DNA of 64,000 nt, from positions 682,001-746,000 of the forward strand of contig NZ_JAPDHZ010000008.1 of NCBI RefSeq assembly GCF_029525555.1. The letters are read 5' to 3'. This DNA comes from Cohnella ginsengisoli (GTDB taxonomy: Bacteria; Bacillota; Bacilli; Paenibacillales; Paenibacillaceae). Numbering within the stretch: the stretch's first letter is position 1; each line of letters opens with the position of its first letter. The notes beneath the pieces were generated by a model. The model was not told where the DNA came from and searched no databases. It saw nothing but the letters and a program-made list of their open reading frames with translations. This document shows, piece by piece, positions 15,898 through 23,951 of the stretch. Both the position numbers and the translations under genes were made by a program.

Positions 15898-17637
15898 ATG
15901 ATTTCACTTATTCACAGGAACGGAGGAGCGCCGATCGCGGCATGCCGCGGCCGGCCAAGCGTCTTGAAAAGCCAATCCTCGCAACTCATGCGCGGCGCCG
16001 CCCTGCTCGGAGGCGCCGCGCTGCTGTCCAAGCTCATCGGCACGCTGCAGAAAATACCGCTGCAAAATCTGGCAGGGGACCGCGTCTTCGGCTTGTACAG
16101 CGCCGTATACGCGCTGGCGGTCATGTGGATGACGCTGGCGGCGGCGGGCATCCCCGTCGCGGTGTCCGCGCTCGTCGCCGAACGCGTCGCCGCAGGTGAC
16201 GAACGCGGCGCGCGGCGGCTGCTTCGCTATGCCGCCGTCCTGCTCTCGGCGAGCGGGCTGCTCGCGTTCGCCGTCCTGTGGTCGGCGGCCGTTCCGCTGG
16301 CCGCCTGGATGGGCGCGCCCGAGGCGGCGGACGCGATCCGCGCCTCCTCGTTGGCGCTGCTCGCGGCGCCGCTGACGGCCGCGCTGCGCGGCTATTCGCA
16401 GGGACGGCTCGAGATGGGCCGTCCGGCGCTGTCTCAGCTCGCGGAGCAATGCGCCCGCGTCGCCTTCATGCTGTGCGCCCTCGGCTGGGCGCTGCGGCGG
16501 GACTGGTCGGCGGCTTCGACGGCGGCCGCCGTGCATGGCGGGCTGGCAGCCGGCGCGGTCGCCGGCCTGGCCGCGATGCTGATCTCCGGCCGGCGCAGCC
16601 GAGCCTACGATCGCGCCGAACGCGGCGCATCCGCCGCAGCTAAGGAAGCCGCCGTGCCGACAGAGTCCGGCCGCGTCCTGCTTCGCCGGATTATACGCGT
16701 CGCGCTGCCCGTCGCTGCCGGTTCGGTCGTGGCGCCGTTGTTCGGCCTGATCGACGCGTTTACGCTGCCGCGGTTCCTGCAGAGCGCGGGCGATACGGCT
16801 GCCGCCGCGATGTCCGCCTTCGGCGAATACAACCGCGGCGTCGCGCTGCTGCAGCTGGTGTCCATGGCTGCCGGCGGAGCCGCCGCGGCGTTGGTTCCCA
16901 GCCTCACGATGGGCCGCGGCTCCGCGCCGGGCATCGACGCCGAGAGCGCGACCCGCGCCGCTTTCGCGATGCGGCTGGCCTGGTGGTTTGGCGGCGCGGC
17001 CGCCGTGGGCCTGGCGATCCTCGCGCGGCCGATCAACGTCGCGCTGTTCGCCGACGCGCGCGGGACCGCCGCGATGGCTGTGCTCGGCGCCGCCGCGCTC
17101 GGCGCCGCGCTGCAGGCCGTCAGCGCCGCCGTGCTCCAGGGGCTCGGCGACCTACGCGCGCCGGCCCTCGATCTAGCCCTCGCCGCTCTCGTCAAGGCGG
17201 CGCTCAACGCCGCGCTCGTGCCGGCCTTCGGCATCGTCGGCGCTGCCGCTGCCGCCGCCTGCGCGTATGGCGCCGCGGCGGCGCTCAACCTGCGCGCGCT
17301 GCCGGCCCCGCGCTTCGCCGCCGCCGGCCGGCCCGCGCTCGCGCTCGCGGCGCTCGCCGCGACCGCGGGCGGCGGCTCACTCGCGCTGTCCGCGCTCACG
17401 CGCGGGCTTGCTCCGCGCGCCGCGGCGCTGCTCACGGCGCTGCCGTGCATCGCGCTAGGCGCGCTCGCCTTCGCGGCGGCGCTGGCCGCCTCCGGCGCGC
17501 TCGGCCCGCGCGAATGGCGCGCGCTTCCCGGCGTCGCCGGCTCGCGCGCCGAGCGGTGGCTGCTCCGCTTGCAGCCGGCTTCGCGCCGGGCGATCGAAGG
17601 GGCTGCCGAACCAGGCGGTACGCCGCCAGCGCCTTAG
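15898..17637 (+). CDS. SpoVB/MurJ-superfamily polysaccharide flippase (YabM-like)
   Basis: Up to 579 aa of very hydrophobic, Ala-rich sequence with about 14 predicted membrane helices. The conserved N-terminal family segment is SQLMRGAALLGGAALLSKLI, then GTLQKIPLQNLAGDRVFGLY. It is a MOP-type lipid-linked oligosaccharide flippase, of the kind needed for spore cortex or wall precursors. The start is uncertain: the ATG at 15898 overlaps a TATAAT-like sequence. GGAGGAG at 15922-15928 points further downstream, to TTG 15964 or, with a one-base shift, ATG 15942. Place between spoVT and mazG is conserved (yabM). Confidence 0.85.
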   Translation: MISLIHRNGGAPIAACRGRPSVLKSQSSQLMRGAALLGGAALLSKLIGTLQKIPLQNLAGDRVFGLYSAVYALAVMWMTLAAAGIPVAVSALVAERVAAGDERGARRLLRYAAVLLSASGLLAFAVLWSAAVPLAAWMGAPEAADAIRASSLALLAAPLTAALRGYSQGRLEMGRPALSQLAEQCARVAFMLCALGWALRRDWSAASTAAAVHGGLAAGAVAGLAAMLISGRRSRAYDRAERGASAAAKEAAVPTESGRVLLRRIIRVALPVAAGSVVAPLFGLIDAFTLPRFLQSAGDTAAAAMSAFGEYNRGVALLQLVSMAAGGAAAALVPSLTMGRGSAPGIDAESATRAAFAMRLAWWFGGAAAVGLAILARPINVALFADARGTAAMAVLGAAALGAALQAVSAAVLQGLGDLRAPALDLALAALVKAALNAALVPAFGIVGAAAAAACAYGAAAALNLRALPAPRFAAAGRPALALAALAATAGGGSLALSALTRGLAPRAAALLTALPCIALGALAFAAALAASGALGPREWRALPGVAGSRAERWLLRLQPASRRAIEGAAEPGGTPPAP

Positions 17638-17832
17638 CTTCGCGTGCCAGCCGATCGTGGACCGGCACGATATTTCAAGCCTATCCCCTTCGATCAGGCA
17701 ACGCTCCGCCACTAAGGCTTCCTGATTCAAAGGGATACCGTTAAAACGGTAAATAGGTGCTGTATACGGATAGTGGGGCTTCATGCCGAGTACCGTTATC
17801 ACTTGTCCGCTCGCCCCGTCTCTGCCCGCATT

Positions 17833-17862
17833 TTGACTTCGCCCCCATTTTAAACCTATACT
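17833..17862 (+). promoter_or_regulatory. Sigma-A type promoter of mazG
   Basis: TTGACT (17833-17838), 18 nt, TATACT (17857-17862), 40 nt before the mazG start. The rest of the 17638-17902 gap holds only a short inverted repeat TACCGTT/AACGGTA near 17740. Confidence 0.55.
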
Positions 17863-17902
17863 GGCTTATCGGCCTTCAAGCACCGGAAAGGATGAGTATC
17901 GC

Positions 17903-19386
17903 ATGCCCCCATCCATCATCGTCGTCGGGCTTGGTTCCGGCGGAGAGGATCAATTGACGCTCGGCATCCTGAAGTCGCTGGAGTCCGCCAGCATTCGCTA
18001 TTGCCGGACCGCGGACCACCCGGCCGTGGCGGATCTGGCTAAGCGCGGCATCGCGATGGAGCCGTTCGACGCGCTGTACGAGCGCAGCGACAGCTTCGAA
18101 CAGGTGTACGAAGACATCGCGGAGACCTTGCTCGGCCGGGCGGCCGCGAATCCGGAGACGGCCGTCGCATACGCAGTGCCTGGCCATCCGATGGTCGCGG
18201 AGCGCACCGTGCAGCTGCTGCGCCAGCGCGCCGAAGCGCGCGGCGTCTCGCTTCGCATCCTGGGCGGGGAGAGCTTCCTCGACCAGGCGTTCGTGCGGCT
18301 GGGCTTCGATCCGATCGAAGGCTTTCAGCTGCTCGACGCCGCCGGCCTGAAGCGCGAGCATCTTCGCCCGTCGCTGCATACCGTCGTCGGCCAGGTTTAC
18401 GACGCTTATACCGCTTCGGACGTCAAGCTCACGCTGATGGGCGCCTATCCGGACGATCACGAGATCGTGCTCGGGCAGGCGCTCGGCATCGCGGGGAAGA
18501 GCGTATCGCGCGTATGCCGCTCCATGATCTGGATCGTCAGGAGAACTACGGCAACCTGACGCTGGTCTACGTTCCCGCCAGCGACGATGCCCGGCTTCAG
18601 CGGCGATCGTTCGAACGGCTGCACGAGATCGTATCGATCCTGCGCAGCCCCGAGGGCTGCCCTTGGGATCGCGAGCAGACGCATCAGTCGATCCGCCGCA
18701 ACTTCATCGAAGAGACGTACGAGGCGATCGAAGCGCTCGATCTCGACGATCCGGACGGCATGAAGGAAGAGTTCGGCGACGTGCTGCTGCAGATTCTGCT
18801 GCACAGCCAGATGGAGGAGGAGACCGGCGCGTTCGACGTGTTCGACGTGCTCGCCGAGCTGAACGACAAGCTGATCTTCCGCCATCCGCATGTCTTCGGC
18901 ACCGAGAATGCGGGCGACGCCGAAGAGGCTTTGCGCAACTGGGAAGCCATGAAGGCCGAGGAGAAACGGCTCAAGGGACGTCCCGAGCGCGCGTCGCTCC
19001 TCGACGGCATCCCGAAGGACCTGCCGGCGCTTCCGCGCGCGCACAAGATCCAGAAGAAGGCGTCCGGCGTGGGCTTCGACTGGCCGGATCTCGAGGGCGT
19101 ATGGGACAAGATCGCCGAGGAGCTGGACGAGCTCAAGGCAGCGGTGAAGGGCGAGTCGGCGGAGCGGCAGCGGGAGGAGTTCGGAGACCTGCTGTTCGCG
19201 GTCGTGAACGCGTCGCGCTTCATCCATGCGGATCCCGAGGAGGCGCTCGCAGCCACGAACCGCAAGTTCGCCGCCCGTTTTCGCTATATCGAAGAACGGT
19301 TAAGTATAAGCGGCCGCAAGTTTGACGAAACTGATTTACTAGAGATGGAAGGTTGGTGGCAAGAGGCTAAACACGCCGCCGACTAG
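17903..19386 (+). CDS. mazG: MazG/YabN: tetrapyrrole-methylase domain fused to MazG nucleoside-triphosphate pyrophosphohydrolase, frameshifted in this sequence
   Basis: ATG 17903 after AAAGGATGAG. The N-terminal half (IIVVGLGSGGEDQLTLGIL, AVPGHPMVAERTVQLL) is a tetrapyrrole-methylase fold. The C-terminal half carries two MazG domains (LRSPEGCPWDREQTHQSIRR, EETYEAIEALDLDD, EEFGDVLLQILLHSQ). The halves are in different frames. One base is missing near 18510-18516, after SVSRV and before PLHDLDRQENYGNLTLVYVP. Restored length is 494 aa, close to B. subtilis YabN (489). It removes aberrant (d)NTPs. The shift is not in a long homopolymer, so a real split cannot be excluded. Confidence 0.9.
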
Positions 19387-19575
19387 TTCGAAGGCTCTAT
19401 TTTTCGCTCGAGGCCGCGCTTTTCCGCTTTTTTTCGAATAATTTTTCGCGGATTTTGCAGGATTTTATCGGCAGGCGAAGAATAGTAACCTTCGTGCTTT
19501 TGCGTCAACAACAAGAGTTAAGGCGAACGACGCCAACCCAATTTAGGATTTCCAATTACGGGAGGAATATTAACC

Positions 19576-19848
19576 ATGAACAAGACCGACCTGATCAACA
19601 ACATTTCCGAAAAAAGCGGCCTGACGAAGAAGGACGTAGAAAACGTCCTTAACAGCTTCCTGGGCGAAGTATCCGACGCGCTGGCGTCCGGCGACAAGGT
19701 TCAACTCATCGGCTTCGGCACGTTCGAGACGCGCAGCCGTTCCGGCCGCGTGGGCCGCAACCCGCAAACGGGCAAGACGATCGAGATCGCCGCTTCCAAG
19801 GTTCCTGCCTTCAAAGCCGGCAACAAGCTGAAGGACGCAGTCAAGTAA
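19576..19848 (+). CDS. hup: DNA-binding protein HU
   Basis: 90 aa from ATG 19576 behind GGGAGGAATATTAACC. The full HU pattern is present: [40 protein letters not shown] (the DNA-binding arm), then [15 protein letters not shown]. It is a histone-like nucleoid protein. Three nt separate it from rqcP and no terminator lies between, so the two are co-transcribed. I see no clear promoter in the 190-nt gap after mazG. Confidence 0.98.
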   Translation: MNKTDLINNISEKSGLTKKDVENVLNSFLGEVSDALASGDKVQLIGFGTFETRSRSGRVGRNPQTGKTIEIAASKVPAFKAGNKLKDAVK

Positions 19849-19851
19849 TTC

Positions 19852-20133
19852 ATGCGCCTCGATAAATTTTTGAAGGTGTCGCGGCTGATCAAGCGGCGCA
19901 CCGTCGCGAAGGACGTGTCCGATCAAGGACGCGTCCTTCTCAATGGGCGCGAAGCCAAGCCGAGCGCCGACGTGAAGATCGGCGACGAGCTCGAGATCCA
20001 GTACGGCCAGCGCATCCTGACGGTCCGCGTGGAGAAGCTGCTCGAATCGACCAAAAAGGAAGACGCCGAAGGGCTCTATTCTATCGTCAAAGAAGAAGTG
20101 CGCAAGCGCGAGAGCGACGACTTTTTCCTCTGA
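19852..20133 (+). CDS. rqcP: RqcP (YabO), S4-domain ribosome quality control factor
   Basis: 93 aa beginning MRLDKFLKVSRLIKRRTVAK with the S4 RNA-binding core (DQGRVLLNGREAKPSADVK, GDELEIQYG). In Firmicutes RqcP binds obstructed 50S subunits with RqcH and supports poly-alanine tailing. It follows hup after 3 nt and is closed by a terminator. Confidence 0.95.
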   Translation: MRLDKFLKVSRLIKRRTVAKDVSDQGRVLLNGREAKPSADVKIGDELEIQYGQRILTVRVEKLLESTKKEDAEGLYSIVKEEVRKRESDDFFL

Positions 20134-20135
20134 AG

Positions 20136-20172
20136 ATCCTTTATCTCCCGACCGGGGATAAGGGATTTTTTT
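20136..20172 (+). terminator. Terminator after hup-rqcP
   Basis: ATCCTTTATCTCCC (20136-20149) pairs with GGGGATAAGGGAT (20154-20166) with small mismatches, then TTTTTT. Confidence 0.85.
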
Positions 20173-20202
20173 ATGTCCGCGCGCATTCTCCGGCATGTCC
20201 GT

Positions 20203-20230
20203 TCTAATTTTCCGTACAGGCCCATATGCT
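20203..20230 (+). promoter_or_regulatory. Candidate sigma-E promoter of yabP-yabQ
   Basis: TCTAATT (20203-20209), 13 nt, CATATGCT (20223-20230), against sigma-E KMATATT / CATACAHT (five of seven and six of eight). yabP and yabQ are mother-cell sigma-E genes in B. subtilis. Confidence 0.4.
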
Positions 20231-20257
20231 AGTCTCATCTAAAAGGAGGGACGCGCC

Positions 20258-20539
20258 ATGGACCAGGGAAAGAGCGGCAAGGTGCAGGATGTTCGTCTGC
20301 AGAACCGCAAATTGATGGATATCACGGGCGTGAGCCAGGTCGAGAGCTTCGACAGCGAGGAGTTTCTGCTGGACACGTCCTGCGGGCCGCTCGCGGTGCG
20401 CGGGCATAACCTTCATATGAAAAACTTGAGTCTGGAGCAAGGACTCGTGACCATCGAGGGCACGATCGACTCGTTCGTCTACCTGGACGGCAAAGCCGCC
20501 GCCAAGTCGAAGGGCCTGCTCGGAAAGCTCTTCCGGTGA
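20258..20539 (+). CDS. yabP: Sporulation protein YabP
   Basis: 93 aa from ATG 20258 after AAAAGGAGGGACGCGCC. The YabP/YqfC family signature is visible: LMDITGVSQVESFDSEEFLL, then GPLAVRGHNLHMKNLSLEQG, then VTIEGTIDSFVYLDG. It is a mother-cell protein of the spore-coat/cortex stage with no known enzymatic role. It overlaps yabQ by 4 nt. Confidence 0.95.
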   Translation: MDQGKSGKVQDVRLQNRKLMDITGVSQVESFDSEEFLLDTSCGPLAVRGHNLHMKNLSLEQGLVTIEGTIDSFVYLDGKAAAKSKGLLGKLFR

Positions 20540-21159
20540 ACGCGGCCGTCCATTGGTCGACGATCGGCGCGATGATGCTGTGCGGGCTCGGCATGGGCAC
20601 CGTATTCGATATTTATCGAGCCGCCGCCACCCGTCTTCGTTTTCGCCGCTGGCTGCTCCCGGCGATCGATCTCCTCTACTGGATCGCCGCTACGCTGGTC
20701 GTGTTCCGCATCCTGCTCGGCGTTAATTACGGTGAAGTGCGACTTTACGTGTTCCTGGGCATCGGCATCGGCGTGTGCGCATACTTCGGCTTGTTCAGCT
20801 CGCATGTGCTGCGGGCGGCAGGCTGGATATTCGAGACGCTGCGCAAGCTCGGGCTGCTCCTCTGGCGAATCGTGCGGCTTTTGCTTGTCATCCCGCTGAC
20901 TTGGATCGTGCGTACGCTCGCGAGCCTGCTCGACGCCGTCTTCGTCGTGACGGCTGCGCTGCTGCTATGGCTGGTCAAATTGCTCCTCCGTCCGCTCGGA
21001 CCGCCGGGCCGTTGGCTGTGGGACAGGCTGCTGCCGGTGCGCAGGCAATTTAATCGGACTCGGCAATGGTTTCAACGAGCCGCAGGGCGGGTAAAGGAAG
21101 TTTGGCGAGTTCTGCGAGGGACGGACGATCCTGCCGACAAGTCCGATCCCGACGAGTAA
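20536..21159 (+). CDS. yabQ: Spore cortex biosynthesis protein YabQ
   Basis: 207 aa from GTG 20536, which overlaps the TGA of yabP. The N-terminal half has three or four membrane helices (ALLYWIA-type segments; YVFLGIGIGVCAYFGLFSS) with the family motif GTVFDIYRA. The C-terminal third is Arg-rich and cytoplasmic, ending in an acidic tail. YabQ is an inner-membrane mother-cell protein needed for cortex formation in B. subtilis. It is translationally coupled to yabP. Confidence 0.93.
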   Translation: MNAAVHWSTIGAMMLCGLGMGTVFDIYRAAATRLRFRRWLLPAIDLLYWIAATLVVFRILLGVNYGEVRLYVFLGIGIGVCAYFGLFSSHVLRAAGWIFETLRKLGLLLWRIVRLLLVIPLTWIVRTLASLLDAVFVVTAALLLWLVKLLLRPLGPPGRWLWDRLLPVRRQFNRTRQWFQRAAGRVKEVWRVLRGTDDPADKSDPDE

Positions 21160-21218
21160 TCGACACGATCCGTCCGCAAAGCGGGACGCAAGAAGGATAT
21201 TTCGGTTTCTCGAGATTG

Positions 21219-21227
21219 TGCTATAAT
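21219..21227 (+). promoter_or_regulatory. Extended -10 promoter of divIC
   Basis: TGCTATAAT is an extended -10 (TGnTATAAT). No good -35 is seen. The start codon of divIC is 50 nt downstream. Confidence 0.6.
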
Positions 21228-21276
21228 TAGTACACCATGTTATAGCGCGGCAAGGACGGCTAGGAGGAACGACCGA

Positions 21277-21594
21277 ATGCCAACCCGTACGACAACGAAT
21301 ACCCCGGCTTCGGTCGGACTCAAGAGACGTCTTAAACTTTTGCTTCTTTTCGTCATCCTGTTCATGAGCTGGGCGGTCTACACCCTGGTCGTACAGCAGC
21401 AGCACACGTCCGAGCGTTCGTCGCAGCTGCATGCCGTGAAGACCAAGCTGTCCGAGGTTCAACTGAAGAACGAGACGCTGAAGAAGGAGATCGTCAGATT
21501 GCATGACGACGAGTATATCGGACAGATTGCCAGGCAGCAGGGAATGACCCGTCCTGGCGAACAATCCATCCTCGTCGAGCCGAAGACCCCTTGA
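21277..21594 (+). CDS. divIC: Cell-division protein DivIC (FtsB-like)
   Basis: 105 aa from ATG 21277 behind TAGGAGGAACGACCG. A short cytoplasmic N-terminus is followed by one membrane helix (LKLLLLFVILFMSWAVYTLV) and a periplasm-facing coiled coil (KLSEVQLKNETLKKEIVRL). The C-terminus has the DivIC signature DDEYIGQIARQQGMTRPGE. It forms the septal FtsL-DivIC-DivIB complex. Confidence 0.95.
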   Translation: MPTRTTTNTPASVGLKRRLKLLLLFVILFMSWAVYTLVVQQQHTSERSSQLHAVKTKLSEVQLKNETLKKEIVRLHDDEYIGQIARQQGMTRPGEQSILVEPKTP

Positions 21595-21633
21595 TAAATC
21601 TGCGAGGCCAAGCCCCGCAAGGGCGGACGTCGG

Positions 21634-21663
21634 TTGACCTTACTTTTCTAGATCGGTTATAAT
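21634..21663 (+). promoter_or_regulatory. Sigma-A promoter of yabR
   Basis: TTGACC (21634-21639), 18 nt, TATAAT (21658-21663), 75 nt before the start codon. Confidence 0.65.
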
Positions 21664-21737
21664 CAGCACAGCCGGACTTATCGTTTGAAGCCGCTAGGAT
21701 CTCGGCACACTTTCTTCAGGGAGGAAATTCGGTTTTT

Positions 21738-22197
21738 ATGGCCATCGAAGTGGGCTCCAAATTAGAGGGTAAAGTAACCGGCATCACGCATTTCGGAGCA
21801 TTCGTGGACTTGTCCGGCGGCGTTACGGGCCTCGTGCACATCTCCGAGATTGCAGACAGCTACGTCAAGGACGTCAAAGACCACCTTAAGGTCGGCGACG
21901 CCGTCACCGTCAAAGTCATCAACGTGGACAAAGACGGGAAGATCGGGCTGTCGATCCGGCAAGCGGTCGACAAACCGCCCGAACAGCAGCAACAACAACA
22001 GCAGCAATACCCCCCCGCGCGGACCTCGCGGCGGCGGAGGCGATCGCGGAGGCAGGAACTTCAGACCCGGAGGACCGGTCCGCGCCACTTTCGAGGACAA
22101 AGTATCCCGCTTCCTGAAGGATAGCGAAGAACGCATCTCCAACCTGAAGAAGAGCACAGAATCCAAGCGTGGCGGACGAGGCGGCCGCCGTTCTTGA
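21738..22197 (+). CDS. yabR: YabR, S1-domain RNA-binding protein, frameshifted in this sequence
   Basis: ATG 21738 behind AGGGAGGAAATTCGG. Residues 1-75 are an S1/OB RNA-binding domain (GSKLEGKVTGITHFGAFVDL, GLVHISEIADSYVKDV, GKIGLSIRQA). A poly-Gln tract follows. Then one extra C in the C7 run 22010-22016 shifts the frame. In the restored frame an Arg/Gly-rich linker leads to VRATFEDKVSRFLKDSEERI and a basic RGG tail ending at 22197, 152 aa in all. It belongs to the general-stress-protein-13/polynucleotide-phosphorylase S1 group. Position next to divIC is conserved. Confidence 0.9.
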
Positions 22198-22244
22198 TCG
22201 GAGCCCCTCCCGGAATTGGATCGTGTTGTGCGATATAGATATGC

Positions 22245-22272
22245 AGCCGGACTTTAGGAGTCCGGCTTTTTT
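22245..22272 (+). terminator. Terminator after yabR
   Basis: AGCCGGACT (22245-22253), TTAGG loop, AGTCCGGCT (22259-22267), TTTTT. Confidence 0.93.
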
Positions 22273-22305
22273 GTATTTTCAACAGGAGCTGCTGTTGGCG
22301 GGGGA

Positions 22306-22500
22306 GATCAAGCGCAAGCGCGCTTGATCTTGACACGGATGACCGGGAGCCGGGTGGAGATAAGTGTTCAAAAGCAGTTAATCGGCGCGCTGATCCGGAC
22401 TGGGGAGAAAATAAGTGTTCAACCGCATTTAAATTGGCCAAAACCGGGCCAAAACGTTCGAAAGAGAGAATTTAACTGCGCATCAACACTTATTTGCCCC
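22306..22500. repeat. Palindrome-rich non-coding element with three copies of an AATAAGTGTT motif
   Basis: A perfect 10-bp inverted repeat GATCAAGCGC/GCGCTTGATC lies at 22306-22329. It is followed by three copies of a 23-26 bp sequence: direct at 22360-22382 and 22410-22435, inverted at 22469-22495. The last two face each other as imperfect 26-bp arms (AATAAGTGTT, CGCA and TTAAATT are shared) around a loop with two GGCCAAAA copies. No convincing gene crosses it. It resembles a small non-autonomous (MITE/REP-like) repeat; no transposase or target duplication is seen. Confidence 0.5.
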
Positions 22501-22580
22501 GAGGACGTCGTGAACAAGGGAAATAAAGGCGTTCCAACAGCTATTGGACAGGCGGCGAGCGAAAGGACGCCAAGGACGCC

Positions 22581-22646
22581 AAGCCCCCCAAGCCCCCCAA
22601 GCCCCCAAGCCCCCAAGCCCCCAAGCCCCCAAGCCCCCAAGCCCCC
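22581..22646. repeat. Tandem microsatellite of AAGCCCCC units
   Basis: Two 9-mers (AAGCCCCCC, 22581-22598) and six perfect 8-mers (AAGCCCCC, 22599-22646) stand head to tail. They are preceded by two AAGGACGCC units. Both strands are open, but the implied proteins are pure repeat, so I regard this as non-coding. The rest of 22647-22790 shows nothing recognisable. Confidence 0.85.
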
Positions 22647-22792
22647 AAGCCAACAAGCCCGCAGGCTTGGCTTTGTTCACGGTTCCCCAATCGCCGCATA
22701 TCGGCCCCGCTTGCAACGTCGCGCGATGCAAGCGGGGAGATCGCGCAGGCTGTGCAGCCGATGGGCGAGCCGAAGTTGCGTTCGGGTTGCGG

Positions 22793-22841
22793 ACAGCGCG
22801 AAGAAGACCGACAGAACCTTCCGGCGGTCTTCTTTGCGCTG
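22793..22841 (-). terminator. Large hairpin downstream of the cyclophilin gene
   Basis: An 18-nt arm (22793-22810) pairs with 22824-22841 with a single G-T pair. It follows the minus-strand gene by 12 nt. There is no clear U-tract. Confidence 0.55.
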
Positions 22842-22852
22842 TTTGCGCGCCG

Positions 22853-23572
22853 TTACTCGGCGACCTTTTCCGGCTCCGGATAATCCACGCCCTTCGTGTC
22901 GACCGTGACCTTCTTCATCACAGGCGGATCGACGGGACGGTCTTGCTCCCCGGTCGGCAATGCGACGATCGCGTCCGCCGTCTCCATGCCGGACACGACC
23001 TTGCCGAAAGCGGCATAGAGTCCGTCCAGCGAGGGATAAGTCTCGGCCACCATAATGAAGAACTGCGAGCCCGCGCTGTCGTTGCTCTGGCCTCGCGCCA
23101 TGGACAGGACGCCGCGGGTGTGCAGCAACTGGTTGTCCACGCCGTTCGCCGCGAACTCGCCTTTAATCGAATAGCCGGGCCCGCCCGAGCCGGTACCTTC
23201 CGGATCGCCGCCCTGGATCATGAAGCCGGGGATGACGCGATGGAAGATGGTGCCGTCGTAGAAGCCCTTCTTAACCAGAGAAATGAAGTTGTTGACGGTG
23301 TTCGGCGCGACTTTGGGATACAGCTCGATGACGATCTTGTCTCCGCTGTCCATTTCGATCGTGACGATCGGGTCGTTGTCCGAGGATGGATCGAATGAAG
23401 GCGCCGCCGATTCGGATGCGGATGCCGCAGGCGATGGAGAAGCGGTCGCGGCCGGGGAGGAAGCGCCGCCCGATTCGTTCTGATTGATGCGATTGCCGCA
23501 GCCCGCGACCAGCAGGAATGCGGCAGCGAGCAGGAGCAGTACGCCGACGGCTCGCGTCCTTTTGATATTCAT
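22853..23572 (-). CDS. Cyclophilin-type peptidyl-prolyl isomerase lipoprotein
   Basis: 239 aa from ATG 23572 behind AGGGGGGC. A lipoprotein signal peptide (LLLAAAFLLVAGC) and a Ser/Ala/Pro linker precede a cyclophilin domain: FYDGTIFHRVIPGFMIQGGD, SMARGQSNDSAGSQFFI, LDGLYAAFGKVVSGM. The catalytic Arg (FHRV) and the Q/F residues are present. It is membrane-anchored and should assist folding of exported proteins. It is an extra gene relative to B. subtilis, placed between yabR and spoIIE on the opposite strand. Confidence 0.95.
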   Translation of the reverse strand: MNIKRTRAVGVLLLLAAAFLLVAGCGNRINQNESGGASSPAATASPSPAASASESAAPSFDPSSDNDPIVTIEMDSGDKIVIELYPKVAPNTVNNFISLVKKGFYDGTIFHRVIPGFMIQGGDPEGTGSGGPGYSIKGEFAANGVDNQLLHTRGVLSMARGQSNDSAGSQFFIMVAETYPSLDGLYAAFGKVVSGMETADAIVALPTGEQDRPVDPPVMKKVTVDTKGVDYPEPEKVAE

Positions 23573-23841
23573 TCTTCATAAGCCCCCCTTGTCCTGTTTT
23601 TCACCCCCGTATCATAGCATATCGCCCGAAAGTAATTCCATGTCGCCGCAGGTCGTCTGCGATTCGCGTCCGTACGCCAAACCGTTCTCGAATGCCGTCA
23701 GCATAGCGGCACCGATATGCCGTCGGATAGCGGCGGTTTTAAACGTTTTTCAGGGATACGAAAGCGGAGGAAGACAGCATAAACCGCGTCGCGCCGCCAT
23801 AAATCGGAACCGCGCCAAGCGCCTTTTTCGGACGTGGGATC

Positions 23842-23907
23842 TGTCGGAAAAAACTTTTCGTTCGCCAACGCGGTCTGACAAACTTCCTGAATGCGCGCTT
23901 CTATAAT
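23842..23907 (+). promoter_or_regulatory. Spo0A-type sigma-A promoter of spoIIE
   Basis: CTGACA (23875-23880) and TATAAT (23902-23907) are separated by 21 nt. That long spacing is characteristic of Spo0A-activated sigma-A promoters such as those of spoIIE and spoIIG. A near 0A-box TGTCGGA lies at 23842-23848, just upstream of the -35. The remaining gap from 23573 shows no gene or tRNA. Confidence 0.65.
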
Positions 23908-23951
23908 TAAAAACATTCACGCGATCGAACAAAGGAAAGCAGGTGCCAGGC

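Noticed and set aside
17642-17802. Minus-strand small ORF with a plausible segment (PIYRFNGIPLNQEALVAERC)
   Set aside because: No RBS, extends into antisense of the SpoVB-like gene, and overlaps the mazG upstream region; not supported enough.
22564-22680. CRISPR-like array
   Set aside because: Units are 8-9 nt with no spacers; it is a microsatellite.
22420-23400. Pro/Gln repeat protein from the AAGCCCCC tract on the plus strand
   Set aside because: Frame runs antisense through the cyclophilin gene, and all frames of the repeat are open by composition.
22273-23951. tRNA genes between yabR and spoIIE, as found in B. subtilis
   Set aside because: No cloverleaf or tRNA consensus arms found on either strand.
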